Of a stretch of DNA of 64,000 nt, positions 11,324 through 21,941 are shown in pieces. This stretch comes from Blastomyces gilchristii SLH14081 (lineage: Eukaryota > Ascomycota > Eurotiomycetes > Onygenales > Ajellomycetaceae): contig NW_003101679.1 of the NCBI RefSeq assembly GCF_000003855.2, forward strand, positions 4,239,393-4,303,392, written 5' to 3'. Positions within the stretch are counted from its first letter, which is position 1, and every line of letters starts with the position of its first letter. The position numbers were made by a program, and so were the translations under genes. The notes under the pieces are model-generated. The model was not told where the DNA came from and ran no database searches. It saw only the letters and a list, made by a program, of their open reading frames with translations.

Positions 11324-14107
11324 TCACTCATAAAGGTCTTGTTCGCCCAAGTCCTCCTCCATCTCCATGAGTGCCTGATCTTCGTCAATCATCTCCTCAT
11401 CTTCGCTTTCGGTATTAGCATGGTTTGGAAGCACAGCTACACGCCCGTTCTCCATAACTACGCGGGCAGTTTCGCCGTCCTTGATGCTTCCCCTTAGGAT
11501 CAGCACCGCAAGGCGGTTGAGGACTTCCTTCTCGATGAGTCGCGATAGCGGTCTGGCACCGTACACTGGCGAGTAGCCGGCATTACTCAAGTAATCCTTG
11601 ACCTCGTCCGTGCATTCTATCGTCACCGAGCGATCATTCAGCTCGAGCCTCCGCTGAATCTCCTGCAGTCGGACATCGACGATCTTCCGGATTTCCCGCC
11701 TCGTTAGTCTATTGAAGATAATGATGCTGGAGATTCGGTTGAGGAATTCGGGTAGGAAGTAGTTCCGCAGCGCGCCCATGACAAGCTCTTTGGTGGTTGG
11801 TTCGATTTGACCATTCGTGCCGGTAGGACGTTGGAGGAATTCTGCGCCGAGATTAGAAGTCATCACGACGATACAGTTCTTCGCATCGACGATTCTTCCT
11901 TGGCCGTCTGTAATTCTTCCATCATCCATCAGCTGAAGCAGGACGGTCAAGACTTCCTTCGCAGCTTTTTCCACTTCGTCAAAGAGCAGAATGGAAAATG
12001 GCCGGCGGCGAAGTGCTTCCGTTAGCTGGCCGCCAGAATCATGTCCAACGTAGCCCGGAGGCGCGCCAATCATTCGGCTCAAAGAATGTCTTTCTTGATA
12101 TTCAGACATATCAAATCGAATCATGGCTTTGGAGTCATCGAACAAGAATTCAGCCAATGCTTTTGTAAGCAGTGTTTTACCTGTCCCGGAAGGACCGCAG
12201 AAGAGGAAACTTGGTGGGGAGTTAGGGTTGCTGAGGCCGGAACGTTGAAGTCGAATCGCGTTAGAAACAGACTGGACGGCTTCTCTCTGGCCAACAACTA
12301 TTTTAGCAAGGTGAGATTCCATATGCAGGAGCCTGTCCTTCTCGGTAGTCCTAAGTCTGGTAATGGGAATACCGGTCCATCGAGCCACGATTTCATTAAT
12401 CTGTTCAGGCCCAACAGCGTCTGCCAGGAGGGTTTCCCCTCCTCCTCCAGGTTGCGTGGAGAGTTCCGCGTCGACCCGAGCTCTTTCGGCCTCCAGCCGT
12501 TCGATGAGCTTTTCAACATCGGGAATCGCATAGTAGATGAGATCCGAAGCGGTTTGCGTATCCCCCGACCTAGTTGCCTCGTCCCTCTTTACTTTCAGAA
12601 GATCTAATTTAATTTTAGCATCCTGTATATCTTTGCTCCGCTGCTTTTCACTTTCGTATTTTTCTCTCATTGGTCGTAGCTCTTCGTTAACATTAGCCGC
12701 CTCCTGCCTTGCAGTCTCCAACCGTGTCTTCGACGCTGTATCCTTTTCACGTTCAAGCGCATGGATTTCGATCTGGAGTTGTCTGGCACGGCGCTCCAGT
12801 GTATCGAGAGCTTCAGGCTGTGATTCTCTTGTGACACGGACAGCTGCAGCCGCTTCATCAATAAGGTCAACGGCTGAGTCGGGTAGTCTTCGGGCGGTAA
12901 GATAACGAGAAGCCAGATTCGCAGCTGATACGATAGCTCCATCGAGGATATTAACGCCATGATGAACTTCGTATCTCTCCTTCAGTCCTCTGAGGATAGA
13001 AATCGTCTCGCTCACTGAAGGCTCTTTGACCAAAACCTGTTGGAATCGACGTTCAAAGGCCTGGTCCTTCTCAATGTACTTCCTGTATTCGCCAAGGGTA
13101 GTTGCGCCAATACAATGGAGTTGGCCTCTAGCAAGCATGGGCTTCAGCAGATTTGCAGCGTCCATGCCACCTTCTCCACTAGAGCCAGCCCCCATGAGAA
13201 GATGGATTTCGTCAACAAACAAGACGATAGTATCTTTTGATTCCTCGATCTCTTTCAAAACCCCTTTCATCCTCTCCTCAAACTCACCACGATACTTGCT
13301 ACCAGCAACAAGGGACCCAACATCGAGGGACAGGAGCTTGCAGTTCGACAGGTTTGCAGGGACATCGGCATTAACAATCCGACGAGCCAGGCCTTCCACA
13401 ACTGTTGTTTTCCCCACTCCTGGCTCGCCAATAAGGACTGGATTGTTCTTTGTCCGTCGACTGAGAATCCGAATCACTCTTCTGATCTCTTCCTCCCGAC
13501 CAATGACAGGGTCAATTTTCCCTTCTCTGGCCATCGACGTCATATCAATCGTGAATTTCTTCAAGTTCTCGCTCTCCTCTTCTGTATCGGCTGTTTTCGA
13601 GTCCACCCGCTTCATCCCGCGGATCTGCTGGATGGCAGAATCGATCATCTTCACATTCGGGATATTTGCGTCTGCAAGCGCCCGCTGGATCGTCGGATCA
13701 TGCGCCAGCGCAGCGATGAGATGGTCAATGGCAACATAGCTATCCTTCTGTGTCTTTGATAGATTGGTAGCGGATCGAATAACCTTTGATATCGCTGGTG
13801 ATGGGGCGACGGTCTCTGGTGGGGGATCCTGGGAAGGTAGCCGGACTAGGGACCTGTTCAACGACCGGCCTAGTTGCTGGGGATCTCCATGGGCTTTTTC
13901 AACAACTCGTTTGAAAAGAGAAGCCGAACTGGATTGGTGCGAGGGATGTGTGGTTACTTGCTGGTCCTTGGATTCATCGGGAGGAGGGTCGAGGAGAGAG
14001 ACTGCGAGATGGATGGGGAGGAGTTGGGGGTGGGCATGCTGCTCTGCTAGAGCATGGGCGTCAACAAGAGCTTTGTTAGCTCTATCTGTTAATTGAGCTC
14101 CGCTCAT
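11324..14107 (-). CDS. HSP104: Hsp104/Hsp98 (ClpB family) protein disaggregase
   Basis: Intronless frame of 927 residues, close to the usual size of fungal Hsp104/Hsp98. It is the cytosolic AAA+ hexamer that pulls polypeptides out of aggregates with Hsp70/Hsp40. The N domain is about 1-160. NBD1 has Walker A GEPGVGKT at 227-234, tyrosine pore loop KYRG at 271-274, Walker B FVDE at 297-300 and an RR finger near 353-354. The coiled-coil middle domain spans about 425-550. NBD2 has Walker A GPSGTGKT at 638-645, pore loop GYVG at 685-688 and Walker B LLFDE at 707-711. The tail is acidic (EEDLGEQDLYE), as in cytosolic Hsp104 proteins, and no mitochondrial presequence is visible, which argues against Hsp78. 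All catalytic motifs are intact. A heat-shock-element array lies upstream. Confidence 0.97.
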   Translation of the reverse strand: MSGAQLTDRANKALVDAHALAEQHAHPQLLPIHLAVSLLDPPPDESKDQQVTTHPSHQSSSASLFKRVVEKAHGDPQQLGRSLNRSLVRLPSQDPPPETVAPSPAISKVIRSATNLSKTQKDSYVAIDHLIAALAHDPTIQRALADANIPNVKMIDSAIQQIRGMKRVDSKTADTEEESENLKKFTIDMTSMAREGKIDPVIGREEEIRRVIRILSRRTKNNPVLIGEPGVGKTTVVEGLARRIVNADVPANLSNCKLLSLDVGSLVAGSKYRGEFEERMKGVLKEIEESKDTIVLFVDEIHLLMGAGSSGEGGMDAANLLKPMLARGQLHCIGATTLGEYRKYIEKDQAFERRFQQVLVKEPSVSETISILRGLKERYEVHHGVNILDGAIVSAANLASRYLTARRLPDSAVDLIDEAAAAVRVTRESQPEALDTLERRARQLQIEIHALEREKDTASKTRLETARQEAANVNEELRPMREKYESEKQRSKDIQDAKIKLDLLKVKRDEATRSGDTQTASDLIYYAIPDVEKLIERLEAERARVDAELSTQPGGGGETLLADAVGPEQINEIVARWTGIPITRLRTTEKDRLLHMESHLAKIVVGQREAVQSVSNAIRLQRSGLSNPNSPPSFLFCGPSGTGKTLLTKALAEFLFDDSKAMIRFDMSEYQERHSLSRMIGAPPGYVGHDSGGQLTEALRRRPFSILLFDEVEKAAKEVLTVLLQLMDDGRITDGQGRIVDAKNCIVVMTSNLGAEFLQRPTGTNGQIEPTTKELVMGALRNYFLPEFLNRISSIIIFNRLTRREIRKIVDVRLQEIQRRLELNDRSVTIECTDEVKDYLSNAGYSPVYGARPLSRLIEKEVLNRLAVLILRGSIKDGETARVVMENGRVAVLPNHANTESEDEEMIDEDQALMEMEEDLGEQDLYE

Positions 14108-14369
14108 TGTAGCAATCCAATATCTGCTTTGCTGGTATTGTGAGCGGCGGAGCTACCCAAAGAGGCTTCAAATGTGGTTATCTGGGATTTTGTGGTGGGG
14201 TCTTCCTAGTATCAGGATTCGACGGTTCGAAGATCAATCTTCTTCTTTCGATCGCTTAGTCCAAAAAAAAAAAAAAAAAAGCAAGAAAATAAGTATGGTA
14301 AAAATGAAATTGATAGTAGCACCGGAGAAGAGCCGTAGATTTTATACACCACGATTTTTCGTGGTAGAA

Positions 14370-14417
14370 GAAGCTTCCGGCGCCTTGTCGGGCGTTCGGG
14401 ATCCTTCCACCTGTTTC
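14370..14417. promoter_or_regulatory. Phased heat-shock element (HSE) array upstream of HSP104
   Basis: GAAGCTTC at 14370-14377 is a perfect inverted pair of HSF half-sites. TTC at 14375 is followed in exact 10-bp steps by TTG at 14385 (one mismatch) and TTC at 14395, 14405 and 14415. That is a step/gap-type HSE layout, 263-310 bp upstream of the HSP104 ATG. The half-sites are visible; binding by Hsf1 is inferred. Confidence 0.65.
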
Positions 14418-15300
14418 GCAGAAAGCCCAACTACATCATATCATGTGATACGTCATCGACTTGTCGGTTTACTATTAGCTTGGCGGGGCAGTCGCTGACT
14501 CAGCATTTACATCATACATTTCAGATTGCTATCCCCCGGGTTGCCCGGAACTTATGCGCAACGAATTAATTCCAATCACAATTCATCTTTGACGGTATCG
14601 GCGGCCGTTTCTGGAAAGCGTCGTGGTGCCGCTTTGGCGCCCTCGGCGGTATCGAGGCGGTATCGCGCACGCTTTAACGCATGTTGGCTTGGCAGGGGAT
14701 CCTCGTCCGGCTCCTTCATGCTTCCTCCGGCGTGGCTCACCAAGCTCAACCACTACTCAACCATCCAGCCCACCTCGAGCAAATCATGATGGACCCGCCG
14801 GGCGGCCAGCCATTGTCATACCTCGCAAGGATGAATCGAATCTTCAGGAACACCGAAGTCAGATTCCCCCCAAATCTGTTGCACAGTTTGCAACTCAGCA
14901 TGCAGCCGCCGGCCCATGCATTTCTCTTACTGCCCTCCAGAAATGGTGGCCTTTGCCCTAGGATGTTTATAAACGGCTCCATGTCCTCCCGCTGCCCTCT
15001 TTTCTTTTCTTACCAAGCCATCCTGTGCCGGTAGATCTTACTTTCTTTGTTTTTCCCTCAGCGGCTACCACTCACTTCCACCTGGAGTCAGTTGATCTAT
15101 GCTTCCACCAAAGAAGATCAGATACAGATGGTGGTTGCCAAATCATGAGCAAAGGCAGCAGCTGCCCGCCCTCCTACGAGCCGACGCCTGAGGCTGGCGC
15201 CCACGGATACAGACTTCCTCCAGAGGGCCAAGGAGCATGAGTCCGCTGGCTGGACTAAAAAGCACAGTGTGAATAACACCAAACTAGGCTTGCGGATAGT
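14418..15300. other. Gene-poor GC-normal stretch before the AT-rich block
   Basis: Contains several short plus-strand open frames (14526-14789, 14623-14961, 14681-15034, 15025-15240) that overlap in different frames and show no recognisable family. CpG is normal here. It may be HSP104 upstream sequence, an unrecognised short gene, or a non-coding transcript. I do not call a gene. Confidence 0.4.
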
Positions 15301-17420
15301 ATGGAGAAAACTAGAACTAACTTTATCAATATACAACTCATGTATTTGATTATGTATACACAGCTTGCTGATCATGACAGTATATATATATTATAATTGA
15401 GAGATGAGAAAATAAATAGAGACTCTGACAGCATTTTCATGAGTCCGTGACTGATAATAAAGATAATATTTACCTGTTTCTGTGTATCAACTGAAAGTGA
15501 AGTATGAAAGTATATACTGATAAGAAACAGTAAGTGCAGAATGAAACAGAGTTACTGCTGTTTTATTTATCTGACTTTTAAGTGATTTTTCTATTTGATA
15601 CTTTTATAAGAGAGAAACTACTGCCAGAAGAAGATTCTTGACTTAAGAAGTATAAAGTGAAAAAGTACACAGTTTTTCTTTGTCTCAGTTTTCACTTTTA
15701 CAGAATAAATCAATAGCTGTTGCAGTTAAAAGTATGATTTTAACTGATAAATTATAATAAGTGTGAAAATAATACTGTTTCAGATATTAATTTTAAGAGA
15801 AGTTTCATTAATAAAGAGAAAAATATGTTTATTACTTAAAGTAAAATCAAAAGTATAATTTTCAGTGAAATATTAAATATAAATATGTATAGTAGTTACT
15901 CAGAAATAATATAGTTTAATAACAAGTGTAAAGCTGTTAATAGTAAGTTTAACTTTATTAATATATTAATATTATAAATAATAAAATAAAACTTGATAAT
16001 AAATACTGAAATAATATCTATGATTTTAACTTAGTATATTTTATTATAAATAATAAATTCATTATTAGTAATAATAAATATTATAATGAAAATAAAATAA
16101 AAAACTTATTTCTCTGATAGTATATTCACTTTTATATTATTTATAATAAAGTGTTAAAACAGTTCAATTTCTTATTAATAAAGACAAATTTAATACATAT
16201 TAAAATAAAAAATAAAAAATTATAAATATATATATTTTTACTTTATTATATTAAATTTCATTATTTTATTAAAGTGAAAATTAATATATATATAGAAAAG
16301 TCTTTTATAGTGTTCACTCTTGCTACTTTCTAAGACTTCTGTCTCTTTCTTTCTGAGACTTCTGTCTCTTTCTAAGACTTTTATCTCTTTCTTTCTGAGA
16401 CTTCTGTCTCTTTCTGAGACTTCTGTCTCTTTCTTTCTGAGACTTTCATCTCTTTCTTTTATATATCTTCTGTTTCTTTCTTTCTGAGACTTTCATCTCT
16501 TTCTTTCTGAGACTTCTACTTCTTCCTTCTGTAAAAGTCAATCACAATAAACAAACAAGTATGTATATTTATATATATAGAAGCATCTGCTCATCTCCAT
16601 CTTGAAGAATAAGACAAGATTTATCTTTTTATATGTATAATACATGATCAGCATACACTACAGATGATGTATGCTGCAATTTGATAGCATATCTTATTAA
16701 GAATAAGATTCTCAGTTCTCTTAGATTCTGCTCTGTCTTCAAAAGATATAATACTGATAATTGATCTGAGTTATAGATGACAAAGTTCAGTCAACTGATA
16801 ATTAATCTGATTGATTTCTCTACATTCTTTTCATCTTTAAGAAGATATAACACTGATGATTGATCTGAGTTACAGATAATGAAGTTCAGTCAACTGATAA
16901 TTAATCTGATTAACTACTCTATCTTTTTCATCACTGCAGCTGATAATCAGTTCAGTTATAATAGACTTACTCTATACACATCTGTTACACACTGTAATGA
17001 AGTAGAACAGATGTCTCACTAGAAGCAGCTTCTGTCAGCTGCTCTGCTTCACTGAGTCAGATAAGTCTGCTGAGAAGTGAGCTTTCTGCAAATCTGCTCA
17101 GAGATCTGATACTGAGTGCATCTACTTGCAGACAGTAGCAGAGAAACATACTATTATAATCACAGAGATCTGACAGAATACAAATGAATGATATAATAGT
17201 ATCAAGAATCAAGTCATATTATACAACTGTGTTAAGATAGAGAACATTCTTATAAGAGTGTCTGTCAGATGTTATAACAATGTTAAGACAACTCTTGACT
17301 TAGTTTCTATCATGAAATGAAAGAATGTCATTGATTCTTGACTACAGACTTTTCATACAGAGACTACAAAGCATATAAAAGAAAGAAAGTCAATAGCTTC
17401 AAGCTATGTTAAGTTTAATA
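15301..17420. other. AT-rich, CpG-depleted DNA without recognisable gene
   Basis: Composition changes abruptly near 15,300-15,400. The stretch 15,900-16,300 is almost pure A/T. No element ends, tRNA or protein domain could be recognised; it is probably a heavily mutated transposon. Confidence 0.6.
16315..16535. repeat. CT-rich tandem repeat
   Basis: Irregular tandem copies of a unit like TCTGAGACTTCTGTCTCTT, with unit lengths of about 17-27 bp, repeated some ten times. Confidence 0.85.
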
Positions 17421-18043
17421 ATCAGAGTTATACCTCTTCTGATAAAGCTACTGTATTAGATACAATTGAGAAGTTAAAGTAACTGAAGTCTCAGCTGACT
17501 CAGTGAGAAAGTGAGTTAGATAAGTATGAGTGTCAGCTCAATCAGCAGCAGAATCAGCTGAATAAGTGTATCACTCTTGTTAATGAGTGTGTTAATAAGC
17601 TTCAGAACAATCTTCAGCATTTGACAGATAGAAGAAGTTAACTAACAGAGATATGAAGCAACTTTCACATGAAGAAAGTAGTGCTCATCACTCAGAGATA
17701 AGAGCAGTAGTATAAAAATCAACAGCAGTAGAAACAACTGACTCAAGTTAAAGATAATAATTCTCTCACTGAATTCTCTCAGTGACTGAATATCTTATTT
17801 AATGAAGGCTTTAAATCACTCTCTAGAGCTCTGCAGACATCTGCAATCTCAAGAGAGCTGTATAACACTAAGTGAGATATGTTCAGAGACAGAACTCACT
17901 GCTCAAACATGATAAGAAATAGATTCAATTTCATATAAGAGACAGACATTTTACACTTCATCTATAACACAGAAGAGAATTGAGTCTGTAGAGAGTAAGT
18001 ATCTACAGTACTCTTGAAGAGAGAGATCTGTCTCATCTGTAAT
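17421..18043 (+). pseudogene. Decayed Gln-rich coiled-coil (gag-like) ORF
   Basis: A single plus-strand frame can be followed for about 570 bp. It is rich in Gln, Leu and Asn with coiled-coil character (for example QLNQQQNQLNKC and FNEGFKSLSRALQTS) but is broken by many TAA, TAG and TGA codons. The stops fall mostly where Gln or Arg codons would be expected, as C-to-T decay produces. It stops at the hAT-1 terminus at 18044. The composition suggests a retroelement gag N-terminus; the family is not recognised. Confidence 0.4.
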
Positions 18044-18232
18044 TAGACTAGTCAGTGAGATTATGAATTTCACATTTAGTCTCATTTAATCTGATCTCAT
18101 ACATTTCTTGGCATGAGTCTCATCAGAATCAAGTCTTAAAAAAATCTGAAAATGAACTATTTCTGAGAGAAATGGCATGAAAAATAACCAGATTTAATTC
18201 AAGAACAGTGAAATAAGAGTAATTTCTCAGAA
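18044..18232 (-). mobile_element. hAT-1 fragment 1 (3' terminus)
   Basis: Matches the 3'-terminal ~190 bp of hAT-2 (to 47819) in reverse complement, with mostly C/T and G/A differences. It ends at the gypsy-1 TSD AGAA (18229-18232). Confidence 0.85.
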
Positions 18233-18410
18233 TGTGATTCAAAGGTTGCTTAAGTCAGTGTACGATTACAGGCGTATACCGGCTTCTTATATATTGAATC
18301 TCGTATGCTAAATTAATTAGTGGCCGCTAGAGCTCTCTTTACATTTATACACTAGTAGTTCAGAAGCAGCTGTGTTATTATCTGACAGTTGTATATTCTT
18401 TCAAACTACA
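18233..18410 (-). repeat. gypsy-1 3' LTR
   Basis: 178 bp, same length as the partner at 26863-27040. Differences are nearly all transitions: the partner's CGGAAGCGGCCGCG reads CAGAAGCAGCTGTG here, i.e. CpG to CpA/TpG. Confidence 0.9.
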
Positions 18411-18738
18411 TTCTCTCTTATCAGATTCAGTCATGCTCATGTAACTATATTATATACTCTAGCTTCATGTGAATTAGCTTGTCACTAGTGTTTTATAATT
18501 GTGTGATCTATTCCTGATTCGGCTAGTGTTCTGCATACACTCTCACAAAGAAACTTTCACTATATTACATCACTCATTCACTAACTTTTCTCATTCTTCA
18601 ATTATCATCTTCATCATTGTCATTATCAAATATTATTATCTCATTCAAGATTTCTATCTCTTCTTCTGTTCAACTCTTTCCATCTGTTTATCTATCATGT
18701 TATACATGTTTCTGGTGATGACTCTCTGTTCTCACAAC

Positions 18739-19244
18739 TAGACTGACTGCTGAGATTATGAATTTCATGTTTAATCTCATTTAATCTGATCTCATACATT
18801 TCTTAGCATAAATCCCGCTGGGACTAATCATTAAATAAACATGTAAAGTGACTATATATCAGATCTCAAAATGAAACCATGACTTGAAAAAAATAAGAAA
18901 GTAATCTCATTTAATCTCATTTAGTTTCATTCTTAGCATAAAGTTACTATTTTTAGACATTTTAAGGTTTTTTTTAGACTATTTTTAATTTTTTAAAAAG
19001 TAACACTTTTTGATAACACTCAAATGAGATTTAAAGTCATTTAAAGCAATAAAAATAATTTAAATTGAGAAGTGAAAATCATGGTCTTATTTGAAAAATA
19101 TGACAAGAGTAGACAGTAAGTCTCACTGAGACAGTATGAGACTACTATCTAATGTTAGAACCGTGTAATGAGATCTGTTGAATTGATAATAAGACTATCA
19201 AAAATTCTGATTCTGATCTCAGACACAGTCACACAGTCAGTCTA
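18739..19244 (-). mobile_element. hAT MITE copy 2 (506 bp)
   Basis: Non-autonomous hAT relative with termini TAGACTG...CAGTCTA, flanked by 8-bp TSDs ctcacaac (18731-18738) and ctcataac (19245-19252), one transition apart. It has the same length, 506 bp, as the copy at 28423-28928. It is inserted in the 3' region of gypsy-1. Confidence 0.9.
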
Positions 19245-20221
19245 CTCATAACAAGTGTTCTCATAGTGCTCATACTGAGCAGTTCATTAGCAGTAAGTGT
19301 AATGCATTGTGAAATGTGATCAGAACTTGTTTATCTTCTAACAATTGTCAGAACAATGTATTATTATGAATGATGACATATCTTCTTCACCTTCTCATAC
19401 ATCTCTGATCATTTCCTTCTCAGTGAGTTTCTGATCATGTTTTCTGGCATGATTTTGTGTGAACACAGATGCTGATATGTTTGTTTTTATTCATGTAGAA
19501 TCTTCATATGTTAACAGATTTATATTCATTAATAATAGTGAACTCAGTGTTGAATCATTGATTAAGAACTTGAAGAACACAATAATGAAGAAATTGTTCA
19601 TATCATGTATAATCAGGTCTTCTGTATTTCTTTCTGCTCTCTCTGTTTCTTTCTCTACTACTCTCTCTCAATTTTCTACACCTGTCTCTGTGCCTGGTTT
19701 CTCTCTCACTACTCCTGTTCTCATAACTCTCACTTCTGCTACTTCTGGTTTTACTGTCTCTGCTTTCATTATCAGCTCTCCCTGTTTCAAGAAGATGTTG
19801 TATAGACTTAATAAATCATCTCTTTCAGTATATACACTTCTGCTCTTCTTATCAACTCTCAGAATAATTTATTGTATAAAGACTGTGTATAACATAACTA
19901 TCTGAAGCTCAGTCACAGACACTGATTATTATATTCATTTTAAATATTTATAATGAAGTAATTATTTATTCATATCAGAGAATCACTCTCTCTCTTAACA
20001 GTATTAAGATTATAAGTCTTTTTCTTTTTCATCTTTTCTTTCTGACACTGATTTTTCTATTCTTAGAAGAAATTGTTATGAATTTTACTATACATGAAGT
20101 TATGACATTCACAGATATTAAGAAGCTTTTCATAACTGTAAAGTTCAATATTGTGAGAATATTCACTCTGATGAATTCCTTCAGAATGATAGATCTGTAT
20201 CAGTCTATTCTTTAATATCTG

Positions 20222-20506
20222 TTGTCTGACTTCATGATACAGATGAAAGATATCTGTATTTTCAGAAATGAGAACATGAATATTGTACTCTTTTACACCT
20301 GTGAGTATGAGGCTCATATACCTTGTCTGAGATGTTATTATGAGAATGAGCTGTTTACATACTGTGTTCTGCTTTCTGTATTTTCTCATGTTCTTCTCTC
20401 TCTTTCTGAGAAGTCTCATGCATGTTGTAATTGCACATACAATTCTAAGATCAGTGAGTGTTCATTCAGTAATTGTTACCTCTGCTTTTACAGTTTTATA
20501 TACTAA
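20222..20506 (+). CDS. Antisense cysteine-rich ORF in gypsy-1 (DUF3716-like pattern)
   Basis: Plus-strand ORF of 94 codons, opposite to the gypsy-1 pol, lying between integrase and the 3' LTR. It contains PCLRCYYENELFTYCV and, 24 residues on, CCNCTYNSKISECSF (20321-20467). Paired C-x2-C...C and C-x-N-C-x(8)-C-S-F motifs resemble, from memory, the small fungal DUF3716-type family. The whole motif region is free of stops although surrounding pol is heavily broken. A comparable motif sits at the same place in gypsy-2. The ORF is probably a fragment of a longer spliced gene; exon boundaries are not resolved. Its function is unknown; the cysteines suggest metal binding. Confidence 0.45.
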   Translation: MSDFMIQMKDICIFRNENMNIVLFYTCEYEAHIPCLRCYYENELFTYCVLLSVFSHVLLSLSEKSHACCNCTYNSKISECSFSNCYLCFYSFIY

Positions 20507-21941
20507 TAATAGTTCTTAGTTACTTCAGTGTCAGAGATTATTTTAATTGAAGATGATAATATCACTGAGACTATTCTCTTCTGCTCTTAAGCTTCTCTTA
20601 TTACTTTCTCTTTCTCTTCTGCAGAGAAGGTTGTGCATACATCAGATCATAAGTATTCAGCTTCAGATGACTCTCATCATTGTTCATTCAGGTCTGTATC
20701 TTCTTCTTCTTCTATTTCTTCTGTCTCTACTCTCTCTGCTCTAACTTCTGATTCTGCAGATTCTGCACTCTTCTTCAATTTCTCTACATATACATGTATG
20801 CATTTCTATATTGGCATTCCAGCCAATCTTGTGATAAATGACATTAATGTTATACACAGAGCAGTAGAGAAATTGAAGACATGTATGACATTGTTGTAAG
20901 AGCAGCTTGCAGCTCTCAAATTTCTTACAGATCTTAAGTTTTAAGATTTTCTTTGTTTTTAATGTTTTTCAGATGATATGATGTTGAAAATAGATTAAAT
21001 ATATAATGTATGAAAATGAATGAGATATGTATAATAACATTTGTCTTTTGCAGCTAACTCTTACAGTTAATGATTAATTTATTATCTCTTTTCTTACACT
21101 TTTTCTTTATCTGCTAGTCACTACTCTTACACAATCTCTATATAGTACAGTGTTCAGTGACTAGATTCAGCAGCTTTCAACTTTTTATGATTCTGTCTCA
21201 CACATTATACTGTCTCTCTTCACTCACTCAGATTACTATAGTAAACAGCTCATTGAAACTAATCTCACTCAATCTCTAAGCATTCTCAGAAGTTGAGATA
21301 ACTTAGTCTCATGCATTTACAGATGTTTCAGATAGTTTATTCTCTGTAATCTTCACAATTGAACTGATATAAATAGTTAAATTCAACTCTGAATTTCTTT
21401 TTCTTCTGTAATCTGATTCATGTATAAGTCTGTCACTCTGAGACTGCTCTTTGCTATGTTACACTCACTGTCTACAGTATATTATTATATAATTAGCTAC
21501 AGTCTCATCACTTATTAAAGTATAACATTTATCTGATTTCTTCATTGCTTCTCATTCTTTTCTTATAATTATGAAAAGATTGAAATAAGTGAGATTATCT
21601 GATTTGTAAGTGTCTATGATTTCTCTTATCTCATGAGACTTTTCAATTATAAGTCTCTTCTTTTTCAATACTGATGATAGTACTGTGAATAATCATAATT
21701 CACTCAGATTTTGCATCTTTGCTTTTATAAGTTGTGAATTATTAATTAAGTTGTGTAAGATCTGTCTCTCTGATTCTTTCAATACATACATTTTCAGAGA
21801 ATATGATTTAAGTATCTTATATAGCTCAAATCATCTAGATTGAAACTTCTCAGAACTCTCATTGTATATGAGAACTTATGTTTTCATCTTGAGACTTGAT
21901 TTCTTAACAAGTGAGTCTTGTATTCTTTTCAACTAAATTGC

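Noticed and set aside
12041..13739. Long plus-strand ORFs (12041-12607, 13026-13739)
   Set aside because: Antisense shadows of the conserved HSP104 coding sequence; no family features of their own.
14526..15240. A small gene downstream of the HSP104 promoter
   Set aside because: Several short overlapping frames, no shared splice model and no recognisable family; left as unannotated.
16315..16535. CRISPR-like array from the regularly spaced CT-rich repeat
   Set aside because: Units are irregular, low-complexity and without unique spacers; the organism is a eukaryote.
18499..18741. Possible small membrane protein in the gypsy-1 3' region
   Set aside because: Phe/Ile/Leu-rich composition is expected from AT-rich DNA; it is short, has no conserved motif and runs into the MITE TSD.
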